A stretch of DNA of 64,000 nt from the NCBI GenBank assembly GCA_015179125.1, contig WHVA01000029.1, positions 62,001 to 126,000 on the forward strand, given 5' to 3'. Under the pieces are notes generated by a model. It had not been told where the DNA came from and ran no database searches. It saw nothing but the letters and a program-made list of their open reading frames with translations. Source of the DNA: Gautieria morchelliformis (taxonomy: Eukaryota > Basidiomycota > Agaricomycetes > Gomphales > Gomphaceae). This document shows, in pieces, positions 11,864 to 23,274 of the stretch (the first letter of the stretch is position 1; every line of letters starts with the position of its first letter). A program made the translations under genes and the position numbers.

Positions 11864-12442
11864 ATGGGGGGATGGTTGTAACTGTCATATATATGTATAT
11901 ATAACTTAGCTCACCTATATTTCACAAAATATATCACAATTGAGACAGTTGCCAGCATTTTTAAGGCATGCTTAATCCTAGTCCTAAAGTTCTTTCTCAC
12001 AGTCTGCTGCTCCCCCAGGAAAAGGTGTATACCCCATTGTCTAAACATCAATAGTTACATATCTTTGTACTATACATGCATATTATTTTAAACATACCTT
12101 CTAATCAGATCTCTCAACCATATATAATAATATAGTACAGGTATTGTCCATACTTGCTTCTATATTCTGTGATTGTACATCTAACATGTTTCATGTATAC
12201 TTTTAATATATAGTCATCCACATCCTCTCTGAAATTGCTCTGTTATATCAATACACACCATGCTTTAGCACATACAACCATATTTTTAAAATATCAGAAC
12301 ATTCAAAAAAATTTAGGATATCCACAATATACAAGTTGCTCAAAATGATGGACTATGAACTCAGTTATGGTTGATTTTTTAAAAGATATCTAATATATCC
12401 TAGAAGAATGTACATTGTTGTCAATGTGAACATCCTCCATGG
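11864..12442 (-). repeat. B-family repeat, copy 2 (inverted)
   Basis: Reverse copy of the B repeat, at 11868-12438. It is flanked by its own 4-bp duplication, atgg (11864-11867, 12439-12442). It lacks the 75-bp internal duplication of the other copies. Confidence 0.68.
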
Positions 12443-12749
12443 GGGAACCACCTTCCTCGTCAGTGAGGAGGTGACACAGGACATCACAGTGACTGCCATG
12501 TGTGTCTCCAAGGGAGTATTGCATGTTGTCCTTTGTGTGGATAAACAAGGAGTGATCTATTGTGAATCAATGGGCAACTGCATCTCCCAAGTGAGTTCTG
12601 CTTTGAGACTAATCGAGGATGGCATTGACTGGGTGGTCAATAACCACATTTACAGTGGATTTGTGAGTAAGCCGCACAGGATGCTGTTTGAGGGTCCATG
12701 CCAGGATGTCTTCGATATGTGCAGGTTACACCGACATCCTTTGAATTGA
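12408..12749 (+). CDS. Small hypothetical ORF between B and A repeats
   Basis: A 113-codon open frame whose start lies in the B repeat. The unique part (about 12443-12749) reads smoothly, for example SKGVLHVVLCVDKQGVIYCE and DGIDWVVNNHIYSGFVSKPH. I do not recognise the family. The even composition suggests real coding ancestry, perhaps cargo or transposon protein. No introns or neighbours support it as a working gene. Confidence 0.3.
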   Translation: MYIVVNVNILHGGTTFLVSEEVTQDITVTAMCVSKGVLHVVLCVDKQGVIYCESMGNCISQVSSALRLIEDGIDWVVNNHIYSGFVSKPHRMLFEGPCQDVFDMCRLHRHPLN

Positions 12750-12759
12750 AAGGCAAGTC

Positions 12760-13338
12760 CAATGGCGGATGGTTGAAACTTTTTATTACATGTAGCTTCA
12801 CCATTTTATTCTCATATTATAGAAAAGAAGAGGGTAAAAGTATATGGCAATTTTATTGTTGGGATATAAATAATTTTACTTTTGTCCCTCCTGAGTGGCT
12901 GCTCCACCAACGAGAACATGTCTTCTTATTTTTATGCATCTTCTTATTTCTTCTATCAACTTTTAATATACACTATATCATTATAACTATTCATACTAAT
13001 ACTCCTACTTATATCTATTACAAATCTCTATCCAAGTACTATTACTTCATATTATAGTCTAATACTCTCTCATCATAAATATTCATAGTGATACTCCTAC
13101 TCATATCTGGGATAAATATCTATCCAAGTATTCATTACTTTATATTGTAGTCTAATACTCTCTCATATGCATGTATATCTCCGAGATGTTTAAATATATA
13201 TAAAATCTTCTAATAACATGTATTATTCTCATTATAAATACTACTATATATTCCTATATGTTGTTATTAATACCTTTATAATATATATTATATACTCATA
13301 TATGTTGTATCACATGATCTTTTTGATTAACCTCCAAT
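12760..13338 (-). repeat. A-family repeat, copy 2 (inverted)
   Basis: Reverse copy of the A repeat, at 12764-13334, with the 4-bp duplication caat on both sides (12760-12763, 13335-13338). The distinct duplication shows that it inserted independently of copy 1. Confidence 0.7.
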
Positions 13339-13362
13339 AGTGCAGGTTTGAGTGAGGATGCA

Positions 13363-13577
13363 TGTAAAGGATGTCGATCTTAGAACCTCGTATCACAAGG
13401 GCACTACAGAACTTGACCAATGAGTGGTATTCTGAATGCTACGTAGTGACAGGTAAGAGTAAGATGCTATGGGGACCGCTGGCCGGTTCCCATGCATAAA
13501 CTATACAGTGGGTCCCTAAGGGGCCCACTGGGATTATGTAATAACTATTGTACATGTAGATACACAGGTTATTTACA
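13363..13577 (-). repeat. 3' LTR of the Ty3/Gypsy element
   Basis: 215 bp, tgtaaaggatgtcg to ggttatttaca. It is adjacent to the target duplication atgca at 13358-13362. Confidence 0.9.
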
Positions 13578-14583
13578 CCCTCCCCCTCTATAGACAACTA
13601 TAGGGGTCAACTACGACTCATAGAGGTCATCCATGAGGGAGTCCTCTAGAGTGGCCGATACGATGACGTCGTCATCATACGGGGCCGGTGGAGTGCGTGA
13701 CTCCTCCGGGGGCACCTCCATGTCATTGGTGTTGATTGGGTGAGGCTGGTTGGCCTCACTACTAGCGGCGGTATCCGCTTGGGTGATGAGGCCAGTGTCC
13801 TTGCGGAGCATGGCCTCAATGGCCGGGTCCTCAGTCTGAGGAGGGGGCCGGAAGCACACCAGCTCTTGGTTGAGCTGAGCGTGAGTGAGGGGTCGCGGCA
13901 CCGCGGCCCTCACATGGCTGGTCTCGATGACCTTTTGTTGGCCCTCGCGGGCGGCGGCACTGAATGCCGCGCCGGTGATGCTGCGTTGAACATAATGTTC
14001 AATGCATGCCACTCGCTCGCGAGTGACCCCCGCGTAGCGGGCCAACCATCTCGCGATCTCGGCGAGAGGGATGTCGGGGCCGGCTCAGCCCTCCACAGGG
14101 AATGGGCCCGTGATTGAGAGCCGCAGGGTGGTGCTCTGAGGCGTCAGCACTTCCCTGGTGTCGACGAGGTTCGACCATTGGTCTGTCGAGCCGAATAGGT
14201 CAAGTAGCCTCGCCCTGAGTGGTGATGCGACCCCTTTGACCTGGGGCGCAAGAGCCTTCAACCACATCCAGACGTCCATGTCGTCTAGGTTGAAGGTGCC
14301 ATCCGCGTTGTCACGGATGGCAGATGGGATTCCTTCAGGGTTATGTATCCAACCCTTCAGGATGGCCGCGATATCGTGCGGGGTACCACCCGCTATCACG
14401 AGACAATCCCTTTTGGGATTGCGAGCGGGTTGTTCGCGCTCGATGTGTTTGAATATGCCGATCATCTCTCGCGCATACGCGCGAGCTGCGGCGTTTCTTT
14501 TGCCCGTGCTATGAGTTCGACAAAGCGTGGGTCGTCGAGCGGGCAGACGTCGTACCATTGAGTATGACGCTGTTGGGCCTTTC

Positions 14584-15576
14584 CTACCAGCCGTGGTAGG
14601 AGGCCCATCTCGGAGATTGGTGGATCTCCGAGTGGGATGAGCATCCCTCCCCCGGGTAGGGAGGGTGAACTGTCCCCGCCGGTGGAGGCAGGGCCACGCC
14701 AGGCCCGATGTACTGGGCCTCGATCTGTGCTACCCGCCGTCGAAGGGCGGGGTCTATCCATGGCATATAGCCGTGGTTCAGCTCGAAAGGTGCGAACCCT
14801 GTGGTCGCGCTGACGTTGCTGTTGAGGGCGACCTCAACCATTGGGCATTTAAATGCCCAATCCTTCTGATCGTCTCTGACGACCGCATGCAATATCTGGC
14901 CAATCAAGCGGTTTGCCTGCTCAGTGGCTCCATCCGTTTGGGGATGGAAGGCAGTTGACATGAGGAGCTTAGTCCCCATGAGTCGCCGTAGTTCACGCCA
15001 GAAGATCGACGTGAACTTCGAGTCTCTGTCCGAGACGATGGAGTCGGGAACTCCGTGGAGTCGAACGACCTCCTTCAGAAACAGCCAGGCTACTCCCTTG
15101 GCTGACACGCTCATTGTGGTTGGTACGAGGTGTACAAGTGACGTTAGTCGGTCGATGACTACCATCAGGTAGTCACAGTCGTTGGATTTGGGCAGCGGCC
15201 CCATGAAGTCGATGCCAATCGACTGCCACGGCCTATCTGGAATGGGTAGGCTGTGTAGTAGGCCTTTGGGCCATTGTGGTCTGGTTTTCATCATCTGACA
15301 CCTCGCGCATGATGTGCAGAACGCTTCTATGTCTGGGCTCATTCCTGGCCACCAATATGCTCTTTGAACATAGTTTGAAGCCTTCAGATGGCTGTAGTGG
15401 CTGACTATCTGATGTGCCCCATCGATGATAATTTCGATCAGCTTCCTTCCCCCTTGAAGAACAGAGCGGGGGACGGCAATGACATCTCTTTTGAGCTGAT
15501 TCTTAGTCCAGATCAGCCCGTCCCGGATCCCGAATCTTGGGTGCGCGTCTGGGTGCACCATGATCTTTGTGAACAT
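14584..15576 (-). pseudogene. pol: Gypsy integrase region (fossil)
   Basis: HHCC zinc-binding part (HYSHLKASNYVQRAYWWPGM, CTSCARCQ) and the DDE core (IGIDFMGPLP, IVSDRDSKFTS, HPQTDGATEQANR) on the minus strand. Downstream, 13611-14558 is a C-terminal extension without a recognised domain. Fossil, broken as part of pol. Confidence 0.85.
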
Positions 15577-15857
15577 GGCATCCTTGTGGTACGCATCTCA
15601 TAAGACCTTAGACAGGTCTACGCCTTGCTCGACGACCTGGCGCAGGGGCGCACCGTCATTTCCTGTGGCGATGGCTCTGACGTCATTGTCATCGTCACGT
15701 GATGCGGCGACGTCCGCGGGCTCTGGTGAGCCCTCGTTTAATGCGGCGGATTCCGTTACTCTCGCCTCTGTCTTCTCTGCGAGGTGTTTAGAGCGTCTTG
15801 TCGCCACTGTTCGCAGCTCGATATACCGGTCGGTGGGCAATAACTCACCGTCTGGGT

Positions 15858-17381
15858 CTAAACGCCATCTGCGTTCACGAAGACGTGGTCCGGGTGATTG
15901 TCATCACTCGTGTCGTTCTCGTAGTAGCGCGACAGGCAGTCCGCTACCTTGTTCTCTACACCGTCAACATGAACGGTGTTGAAATTGAACCGGGAGAGAA
16001 ACTCCCACCATCTGACCTGGCGGTCAGATAGGCTCTTCTGGGTCTCGAAGTACTCGAGTCCTTTGTTGTCTGTGACGAGGGTGAACCTTCGCCCCAGCAG
16101 TTTGTCCTCCCATTTCATGAGAGCCTCCAGCACCGCGATCGTCTCGTGCTCGTGAGTCCGGTAGTGTTGCTGAGCAACGCTGAACTTCTTTGACAAGAAG
16201 CCGGCAGGTCGACAGGTTTTCCAGTCAAGACCTTGGCCGTAGACCGCACCGACACTGGCTTTTGACCCGTCGGTGATCACCCAGATCGGGGCCTTACAGG
16301 CCAACGCCTTAATGCTTTGCCAGCATTTGTCTAGTAGTGGAGTCCATTCGAATGGACGGTAATTACCCGCACAGCCCGATAGTGGGGTGGTATATGCGCT
16401 AACATCTGGCATGTAGTGTGCCAGATACTGTACCAGCCCGAGGAAACGCTGGACATCGTTGAACGTCCGTGGCCTCCGCCACTCGCGGATGCGTTGCATC
16501 TTGTGCTCATTGGCATGTACCCCTTGGCCATCGATAATATGGCCTAGACACTCCATTCGGCTGGAATAGAGGTCCACCTTTTTCTTGCTCAGAAAAAGGT
16601 GGTTCTTCCTCAGTCTGTCAAAGACGATGTGTAGGTGCTCTTCATGCTCTTGTATTGAGAGCGAGAATATGAAGATGTCATCCATGTATACATGGACGAA
16701 GTGACCTATGCAGTCACGGAAAATGGCTGTCATCAGCCGTTGGAATGTTGATGGGGCGTTACAGTCCCCCATCTGTTTCACCTGGCTCCTGAAGGTGCCA
16801 AGGATCATGGCAAAGGCAGTCTTTGCTACATGATCCGGATGGATCCGGATCTGCTTGTATGCTTCTGACATATCGAGTTTTGTTCGATACCGACAGTGAG
16901 CCATGTTGCTGCGAATGATATCCTGATCCAGGAAGGGCGTGACGTCCTTCACCGTGTTCTCGTTCTGCTGGCGCAGATCGAAGACAGTTCGCAATGTACC
17001 GTTCTTCTTTGGCACACACAGCATGGGCACTGCCTGCTGCACGACTGCCGGAATCCACCACTTTGCAGTGGTGTATCATTCTATCTTAGCCGACAGTTCC
17101 TCTCGGAAGTGTTCAGGGCATTTCAGTAGTCGATACTGCATGTGCTTGTTGGGATCGATGAGGTTGATCTCGTGGTTGATCTCCCGTAGTGGTGGGAGTT
17201 CCAATGGAATTCCACTGACTAAGTCAGTGATTCGTTCCATCCATTCCTCGCCTCCGCGAGGAAGGTCATCATCCGTGAGGATGATGGTGGTGGTTGGCTT
17301 AGAAGCCATTAGGCGCTGTTGGCATCTATTAGGTCCCGCGGCACGTGGACCTGCTTTCTTCTTTCCCATCACTTTCACCAT
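15858..17381 (-). pseudogene. pol: Gypsy reverse transcriptase and RNase H region (fossil)
   Basis: RT motifs are visible on the minus strand: PMLCVPKKNGTLRTVFDLR, the catalytic VYMDD motif, and LGHIIDGQGV. An RNase H domain with WVITDGSKASVGAVYGQ follows. Part of a fossil pol gene; broken. Confidence 0.85.
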
Positions 17382-17606
17382 TAGGTGAGAGCGCCTCTCC
17401 CTATGGTTGTAGGGTGAGTTCGAGGACGAGTTGTCCCGCGACTCGTCCTCCTGGCTTCAATGCGCCAGGTTAGGCTTCGGTGCCTGGGTGATCCTGCTCA
17501 CCCGTGGCCCCTTGTCCTTGTTCATCGATCCGTCATCGTCGAATGAGACCTTGCCCGTGGGGATCACTTCGTTCCCCTTGCGGATCGTCCCTGGGCTCGA
17601 GAAGTC

Positions 17607-20163
17607 CAGGGTGTTGGAATTATAACAAGCTGGTTACGCGTTGTTTCTGCTTATGTAATCAAAGGCTTGCGCATACAGTGCCAGACGCTCAAAACCGACC
17701 ACTCGGTCATAGGCACGACGCAGATTGTATCTTGACCTTGGATATTTAACTTAGTCACTCCAAAAGTGGTGGAATTGAGTGTGATTGAGCTTGGCTAGAA
17801 GTGTATCTCGTTACTTTTTCAAAATTCCAACGTTTACCCAGGGAACCCCCCTCAAAATTTGGATTTTGAGCGGAGATGTTGGAGTTTGGTATTAGCCGAG
17901 TTAGCCGAGCTTGCCGGTCGCCGGCAGTCGTGGAGTGACACCATTGTGTTGCTCCTGCAGCACATAATAATAGTGTAAAATATATACAAATTGTTTGTTT
18001 AGACAGAATTGTCTAATATTGTGAGGCTCATCATGAAACTGGGCCCACATTGGCAGTGGGATCTGATTTTTTTCACCACAAACTGCAGCTTGCTTTGCAT
18101 TTAAACCATGTCTGATTACCAATTAATAGAGTAAAAAGCTTTAGTGTGACAAAGGCTAAACGACTCTGTGCCATCTTCGTTACATAATATCATCTGCATC
18201 ACTGACTTCCGGAATGAAATCCGGGTCAGCTAAGCTCTCTAAAGGGTCTTCAATCAGTCTGGAGTCAAAGTATTTAGAGCCTGAAGCTTGCTGAAGCTTT
18301 GCCTGCCTGGCTCTTTTGGTTGGGGGATTCATTGGCTGAGATGAAAATTTTCCAACAAGAATTTGGACTGGTCACATGACCGGCGAATTTTCGGTTTTTT
18401 TTTTGAAATTATGCTCATTTCAGTAAGTTTCCTTCTAAATTTTAAATTTGGGGACCTGCGGTGCAATTTAGCGCCGTCGGCAGACTTGCTGCCTTTTAGC
18501 GTAGTACACTGTACCATTGTCAAGCCCTTTGTTCTCGCTTTTCTTATTGTTCTACTTTCCTTTTGTTCCTAAAACATTTATAAGTCTTTACACTCCATGT
18601 ATGTAACCATCCGTTTGCCCCGACGAGCTCACAGGACAAACGTTCAAATTCTTTGGCAGAATCTCACCCGAATTCACCATGTGCGTGGCTTGGGTGTCTT
18701 GCTCACCATGCGTATGGATTTCCTCAAGATGTCCATGCCTTCAGAATCCACCATTGCTCAGTATGTAGCCAATATTCGTCATGCTGCTTATCGCTTGGAG
18801 GAATGTTATCAGGCGGAAAAATACAATACTCCTTCCACCTCTATCGATTCTCCTTCTGATCCTTCTACTAGCCACCCCACCATTATTTCCGATCTCGACA
18901 AAATCAGCGTTATTTTAAATGGCCTCCCCTCTGCCTATCAACCTGTTATTGTCAACATCACTGGCATTCCCCTTGCCTCTCTTACTTTTGAAAATGTGGT
19001 CACTTGTCTCATGAATGAAGAAGGTCGCCTTCGTAACACCATTTCGCACGCTACTTCCAACGCACTCGATGTAGCCGCTGCCGTTACACCCGGAGGATCC
19101 ACCCGATGGAAAGGCAAACCATCGAAGTCCACCGCCTCAAGGGACATGTCCAAGGTCGCCTGTCATAAATGCAGAGGAGTCGGACATTTTCGCTCGGTCT
19201 GCCCTACTAATGACTCAGATGGTGTTGCCAATGCCGCTCTTGAAGATGAAGAGGAAGTTGCTTTCACTGCTGAAGAGGTAGCCTTTTGATTGCATATTTT
19301 ATTATCACGCTTCACAGCTTGCGGAGGAGTGTTGGAATTATAACAAGCTGGTTACGCGTTGTTTCCGCTTATGTAATCAAAGGCTTGCGTGCCCTTTGTT
19401 CTCGCTTTTTCTTATTGTTCTACCTTCCTTTTTGTTCCTAAAACATTTATAAGTCTTTACACTCCATGTATGTAACCATCTGTTTGCCCCAACAAGCTCA
19501 CAGGACAAACGTTCAAATTCATTCTCTCGCGTTCTTACTTGTGCATCTCTTTTATTCTAACACATACTCCCGTTGCCGGATCACCGCAACTGTCACCAGA
19601 CATAAATTGGTACCCCCTCACGGCCTCTGTCTTGGACACACCGGAATAGCTTGTGAGCTCACAGTCACTGCTGCGGCACACTGGAATACTTTTATCACGG
19701 TCCCTACTTGGATAGTACACCGGAAATTATCGCCTAGTCTGCGAACTCACGGTCACTGCTGAGGCACACCGGAATCAACCCCCCCCCTTCATTTCTTATC
19801 TGATCATGCCAACCGCTGGACCCAACCCCAAAGGTGCCAGAACCTTCTTGGAGAAGCAATGCCTTGCTCACTCCAAAATTATCCTTGCCATGGAACGCTT
19901 CACAGCTTGCGGAGGAGTGTTGGAATTATAACAAGCTGGTTACGCGTTGTTTCTGCTTATGTAATCAAAGGCTTGCGCATACCATTGTCAAGCCCTTTGT
20001 TCTCGCTTTTCTTATTGTTCTACCTTCCTTTTGTTCCTAAAACATTTATAAGTCTTTACACTCCATGTATGTAACCATCCGTTTGCCCCGATGAGCTCAC
20101 AGGACAAATGCCCCATATACATTGCATCCTTCTTACTCGCGTCTCTCTTATTCTAACACAGGG
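17607..20163 (+). mobile_element. Copia-like non-autonomous element with three LTRs, nested in the gypsy element
   Basis: Spans 17612-20158 with the 5-bp duplication caggg on both sides. LTR pieces that start tgttggaattataacaagc lie at 17612-17675 plus 18512-about 18648, at 19330-19562 and at 19918-20158. Between the first two is a gag fragment (18650-19290) with a zinc knuckle (CHKCRGVGHFRSVC). Between the last two is a leader and the beginning of a copia-type gag. Both internal parts end in the same 23-bp tail (gcttcacagcttgcggaggagtg). No pol is seen. Broken fossil; the shared middle LTR suggests unequal recombination between LTRs. Confidence 0.78.
17674..18513. mobile_element. TA-target DNA element nested in an LTR (Tc1/mariner-like, non-autonomous)
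   Basis: 836-bp insert at 17676-18511. Its ends are cagtgccagacgctcaaaa and, inverted, cagtgtactacgctaaaa. TA is duplicated on both sides. The uninterrupted LTR at 19918-20158 shows the empty site (gcgcataccattg). I see no transposase ORF. Confidence 0.65.
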
Positions 20164-20506
20164 TTATGCCGAATCTCCTTAGGAACGGTGTCCCTAAGAT
20201 AGCATCGTAATATTCGACGTTCGCCACGTCGAAATATTCATTGTATGTCTCACAACCAAAATTAATGGTCGTGTTCATTCCATAGTTGATCGTGGAACAG
20301 CTGCCTATGCAGGCTAGCTGCAGCGCGATTGGCTGCTCCAGGGAGAATGTCTTCATCCCTGTAGCTCGCGTGAATTCGGGGGATAGCAGTACCCCTTTGC
20401 TGCCGCTATCTAGCAGGCAGTGGGCTTTTACGCCGTTTATTTCCCAGTACCCCGATAGGGTACAGTTCTCACTGCGCGGGCGCGTTGGCCGTGTCCTGTG
20501 TTTGCT

Positions 20507-22936
20507 TCAGTGGTGATACACCGGCTCAGCTGCCTTGTCTGGTGTGACCGACGTGCGTGCCGCCATGACATTCGTGGCGGTTTCATCTTCCAGCGCGAAT
20601 CTGATCGCGCTGGACCTATAGGTGGTGTCTTCCACCTCTTCATCCCATTCATAGTATTGGGACGGCTTGGGGTCCCACTCTTCAGTGGGCGCGTCTCCGT
20701 TATCCGGAGTGTCGTTGGGTTGGGGATCACCCTCCCCCTCTTCATCAATCTGTTGAAGAGAATTTTGACCGAGATCCATCTCCGGATTCTCGGCCTCATT
20801 GTCGTGCCTCGCGGCTGCTGTCCTTATACCGAACCTAAGCCAGGGGCACTCCGCCTTTTTGTGGCCAGGTTGGCCGCATTCAAAGCACGTGGTGTTGCTT
20901 TGGCTGCCGCTGGGCTGATCGTTAGGCCGGCCCAACGTTTTCATTGGTGGGGCAGGTCGTGGGGACGACCCTGACGCTTGAGGCTGTTTAGCTTCAGGTG
21001 GGCGTCCAGCTTGTGCTGGGTGTGAGGACGGTAGCCATTGTCCTGTTCCGCTTCTTGAGAACAGGCTGGGCCTGGTCAGGCCCGTTTGTGTCAACGGCTT
21101 GCTCCCTGTGAGCTGGGCAGCGCTTGCTGTTGCTGCTGCACTTTCTGTGCGGCGCATCCCCATGTTGTATCGGGATGCCTCCTCGATCATCCGGGCTGTC
21201 TCGAAGAGTTGCTCTATTGAGCTGCTCTCAGCATTATAGCCCTTTTTGAGGACCTCGTTGTGCAGCGTTTCGCGCAGCACTGATACGAACCGTCTCTGCA
21301 ATGTGTAATCGTCTGGCGGCTGTACCATACGTGCCGTGTATTTTGTGAGCTCGTTCAGCATTTCCTGAACGGTATTCATGCCCTGCATGACCGTGTCAAA
21401 CTTATTCGATGCATGATGGTACGTCAGTGTGTGCAGGAACCTTTTTTGAAGGCCTTGCATCACAGTTTCCAGCGTCCAGCTGCGGACCTGGCGATCGAAG
21501 TGTTCAACGTTTCTAAGGAACCACTCCTGAGCTTCGCCGGTGAGGCGAGTGCCCATGTAACCGACCTGCATGTCTATGCTGGTTGGCCCTAGGAGGCAAT
21601 TCATTTTCAGCCATCTTAGGATGGCTGCCACGAAGATTTCAAACTCTTCGAGGTCAGATCCCCTGGCATATGGCTCAGGGTGAGCCAATTTCATGCTGGC
21701 TTTTGCTAGCACAGACTTCTCCGGGTCTGTGTCCACGGCGTCTGCTAACGCCACGCGGATAATCCGTGTGATCCCGTCGTACGGCTCCATTGGCACGATG
21801 TCGGCCTGGTCAGGGATTCCCTGGCCTTCCATTGGGGCCATGGATCGCTTGCGCGGCTGTGACGCCACGTGGGGCAGGCTGTTATATGCCCTGACGGGCC
21901 CCGGGCCCGGATCGGGAGCATTTTGTGCTCTCGGTTCCGGGGGTGTTTTGTGCCTGGTGTCTCTGGTCAGTCCTGCATTGAAGATCCGCAGCCTGCTGTT
22001 GTAGGCTGCGTGCGCCTGCCATGCGTCCTGTACGGCTTGCGTGAGCTGCTCATCGGGCAGCTGAGCGGTGTGGCTGTGGGCCACTGTCTCTTCAGCGTTC
22101 TTCGCTAATAGCTTGAGTGCCCATGTGTGGCAGTGCGCGGCTGCGGCTTCTTTACGCTGCCAGTGTGTGACTTCGAGCTCTAAGCTCTTGGTCATCGTTT
22201 CAGAGTCAGGCTCTGAGGCGACCTGATCCCTAACGATCTGTTGGATCGTTTTACGGCTGTCCGTTGGGGCAGCCAGTTGCTCTTGAGGTTCGTTCCCGAA
22301 CCTTACATCCTGTTTGACCGGGACAGCTGGCGGCAGCATTCGCTGCTTGTCCTGCTCCTTTCGGCGCGGGTCATCCACGTCGCGACTGCGTTCGTTGGCT
22401 GCAGACTGTCGCGAGCTCGGATGAGTTGTGTCGCGTTCTCCACGTGGGCGGAGGGCTTTCTGGACATCCTCCAGTGTGGCTGCGTCTTGCAGCCTGATCT
22501 CCTCCGCCTGGTGGAGTTCCTTGCCAATTGCCATTAGGGCAGCGGTGGTGTTGTCAAGCTGTGATGCCAGCTGATCGTGCTTGTGGCGCGTCAGCGTGCT
22601 TCGGTGCAGCGCAGCCTGCACCTGTTTGTTCATGGCCTCTGCCATCTCGTGGTCGATGGCGTGAGCCCTTGAGCTCTTGCGACTGGAGCTTGAGTATTCC
22701 AAGTCCTGACCATTGTCTGGGGCTCGTCTTTTTTGCCGTCGTCCCCCTTCAGGGACGATCGTCGTCGCTCTACTTTGTGAGTGTCGGTTTGAGTCGTGGC
22801 TTTGTGCCCGCCTCGACGTTGTTGCTCTACCATCTGACGACGGTGAGACTTCTCTGCCCTTTCCTTTGTCTCTGGGCAGAGAGGAATGGGGGGGCGGCAC
22901 CGGTTCGTTGCCCGGTGTCGTCTCTTCCTCGGCCAC
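20507..22936 (-). CDS. gag: Gypsy Gag polyprotein (fossil element, gag looks whole)
   Basis: Single open frame of 809 codons. The N-terminal half is charged and low-complexity. A retrotransposon Gag domain follows around residues 380-600. A zinc knuckle near residue 700 reads CFECGQPGHKKAEC (CX2CX4HX4C). This is the structural capsid and nucleocapsid protein of the element. Its length is at the upper end for Ty3/Gypsy elements. Confidence 0.88.
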   Translation of the reverse strand: MAEEETTPGNEPVPPPHSSLPRDKGKGREVSPSSDGRATTSRRAQSHDSNRHSQSRATTIVPEGGRRQKRRAPDNGQDLEYSSSSRKSSRAHAIDHEMAEAMNKQVQAALHRSTLTRHKHDQLASQLDNTTAALMAIGKELHQAEEIRLQDAATLEDVQKALRPRGERDTTHPSSRQSAANERSRDVDDPRRKEQDKQRMLPPAVPVKQDVRFGNEPQEQLAAPTDSRKTIQQIVRDQVASEPDSETMTKSLELEVTHWQRKEAAAAHCHTWALKLLAKNAEETVAHSHTAQLPDEQLTQAVQDAWQAHAAYNSRLRIFNAGLTRDTRHKTPPEPRAQNAPDPGPGPVRAYNSLPHVASQPRKRSMAPMEGQGIPDQADIVPMEPYDGITRIIRVALADAVDTDPEKSVLAKASMKLAHPEPYARGSDLEEFEIFVAAILRWLKMNCLLGPTSIDMQVGYMGTRLTGEAQEWFLRNVEHFDRQVRSWTLETVMQGLQKRFLHTLTYHHASNKFDTVMQGMNTVQEMLNELTKYTARMVQPPDDYTLQRRFVSVLRETLHNEVLKKGYNAESSSIEQLFETARMIEEASRYNMGMRRTESAAATASAAQLTGSKPLTQTGLTRPSLFSRSGTGQWLPSSHPAQAGRPPEAKQPQASGSSPRPAPPMKTLGRPNDQPSGSQSNTTCFECGQPGHKKAECPWLRFGIRTAAARHDNEAENPEMDLGQNSLQQIDEEGEGDPQPNDTPDNGDAPTEEWDPKPSQYYEWDEEVEDTTYRSSAIRFALEDETATNVMAARTSVTPDKAAEPVYHH

Positions 22937-23274
22937 GCTTGACGAGATGTGGTTGGGGTTTTCCTCGTCCTCTACTGAGGGGACGAGGGCGGTGAGATAT
23001 ACAATCTCTCCGTCTTCTATCGTCCTGGACTCTTGGTCCAGGGTAGCGTCAGCCGTTGTGTCGCTGGGCTACGCCTGGGGCGTGGACCTCGAGCTCGTCG
23101 CTTGTGTCCCCGTCTTCGACTGCATGGAATCATCATGCTCGCAGCCGACAGTAGAAGGTCTACTGGAGGGTCTCAATGATGTTTAGTCGTCGACGCAGCG
23201 ATCTTTTTCAAGATTGCTTCGAATCCACTATCGGTTGGTCATGTGGCGATCAACCGCAGGATAGTTCAAAAAGG

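Noticed and set aside
8690-13335. A single 4.6-kb transposon with long inverted arms
   Set aside because: Each arm segment has its own different 4-bp duplication, so these are separate insertions.
20498-22995. Long plus-strand open frames opposite the gypsy gag
   Set aside because: They mirror the codon pattern of gag on the minus strand and show no domain of their own.
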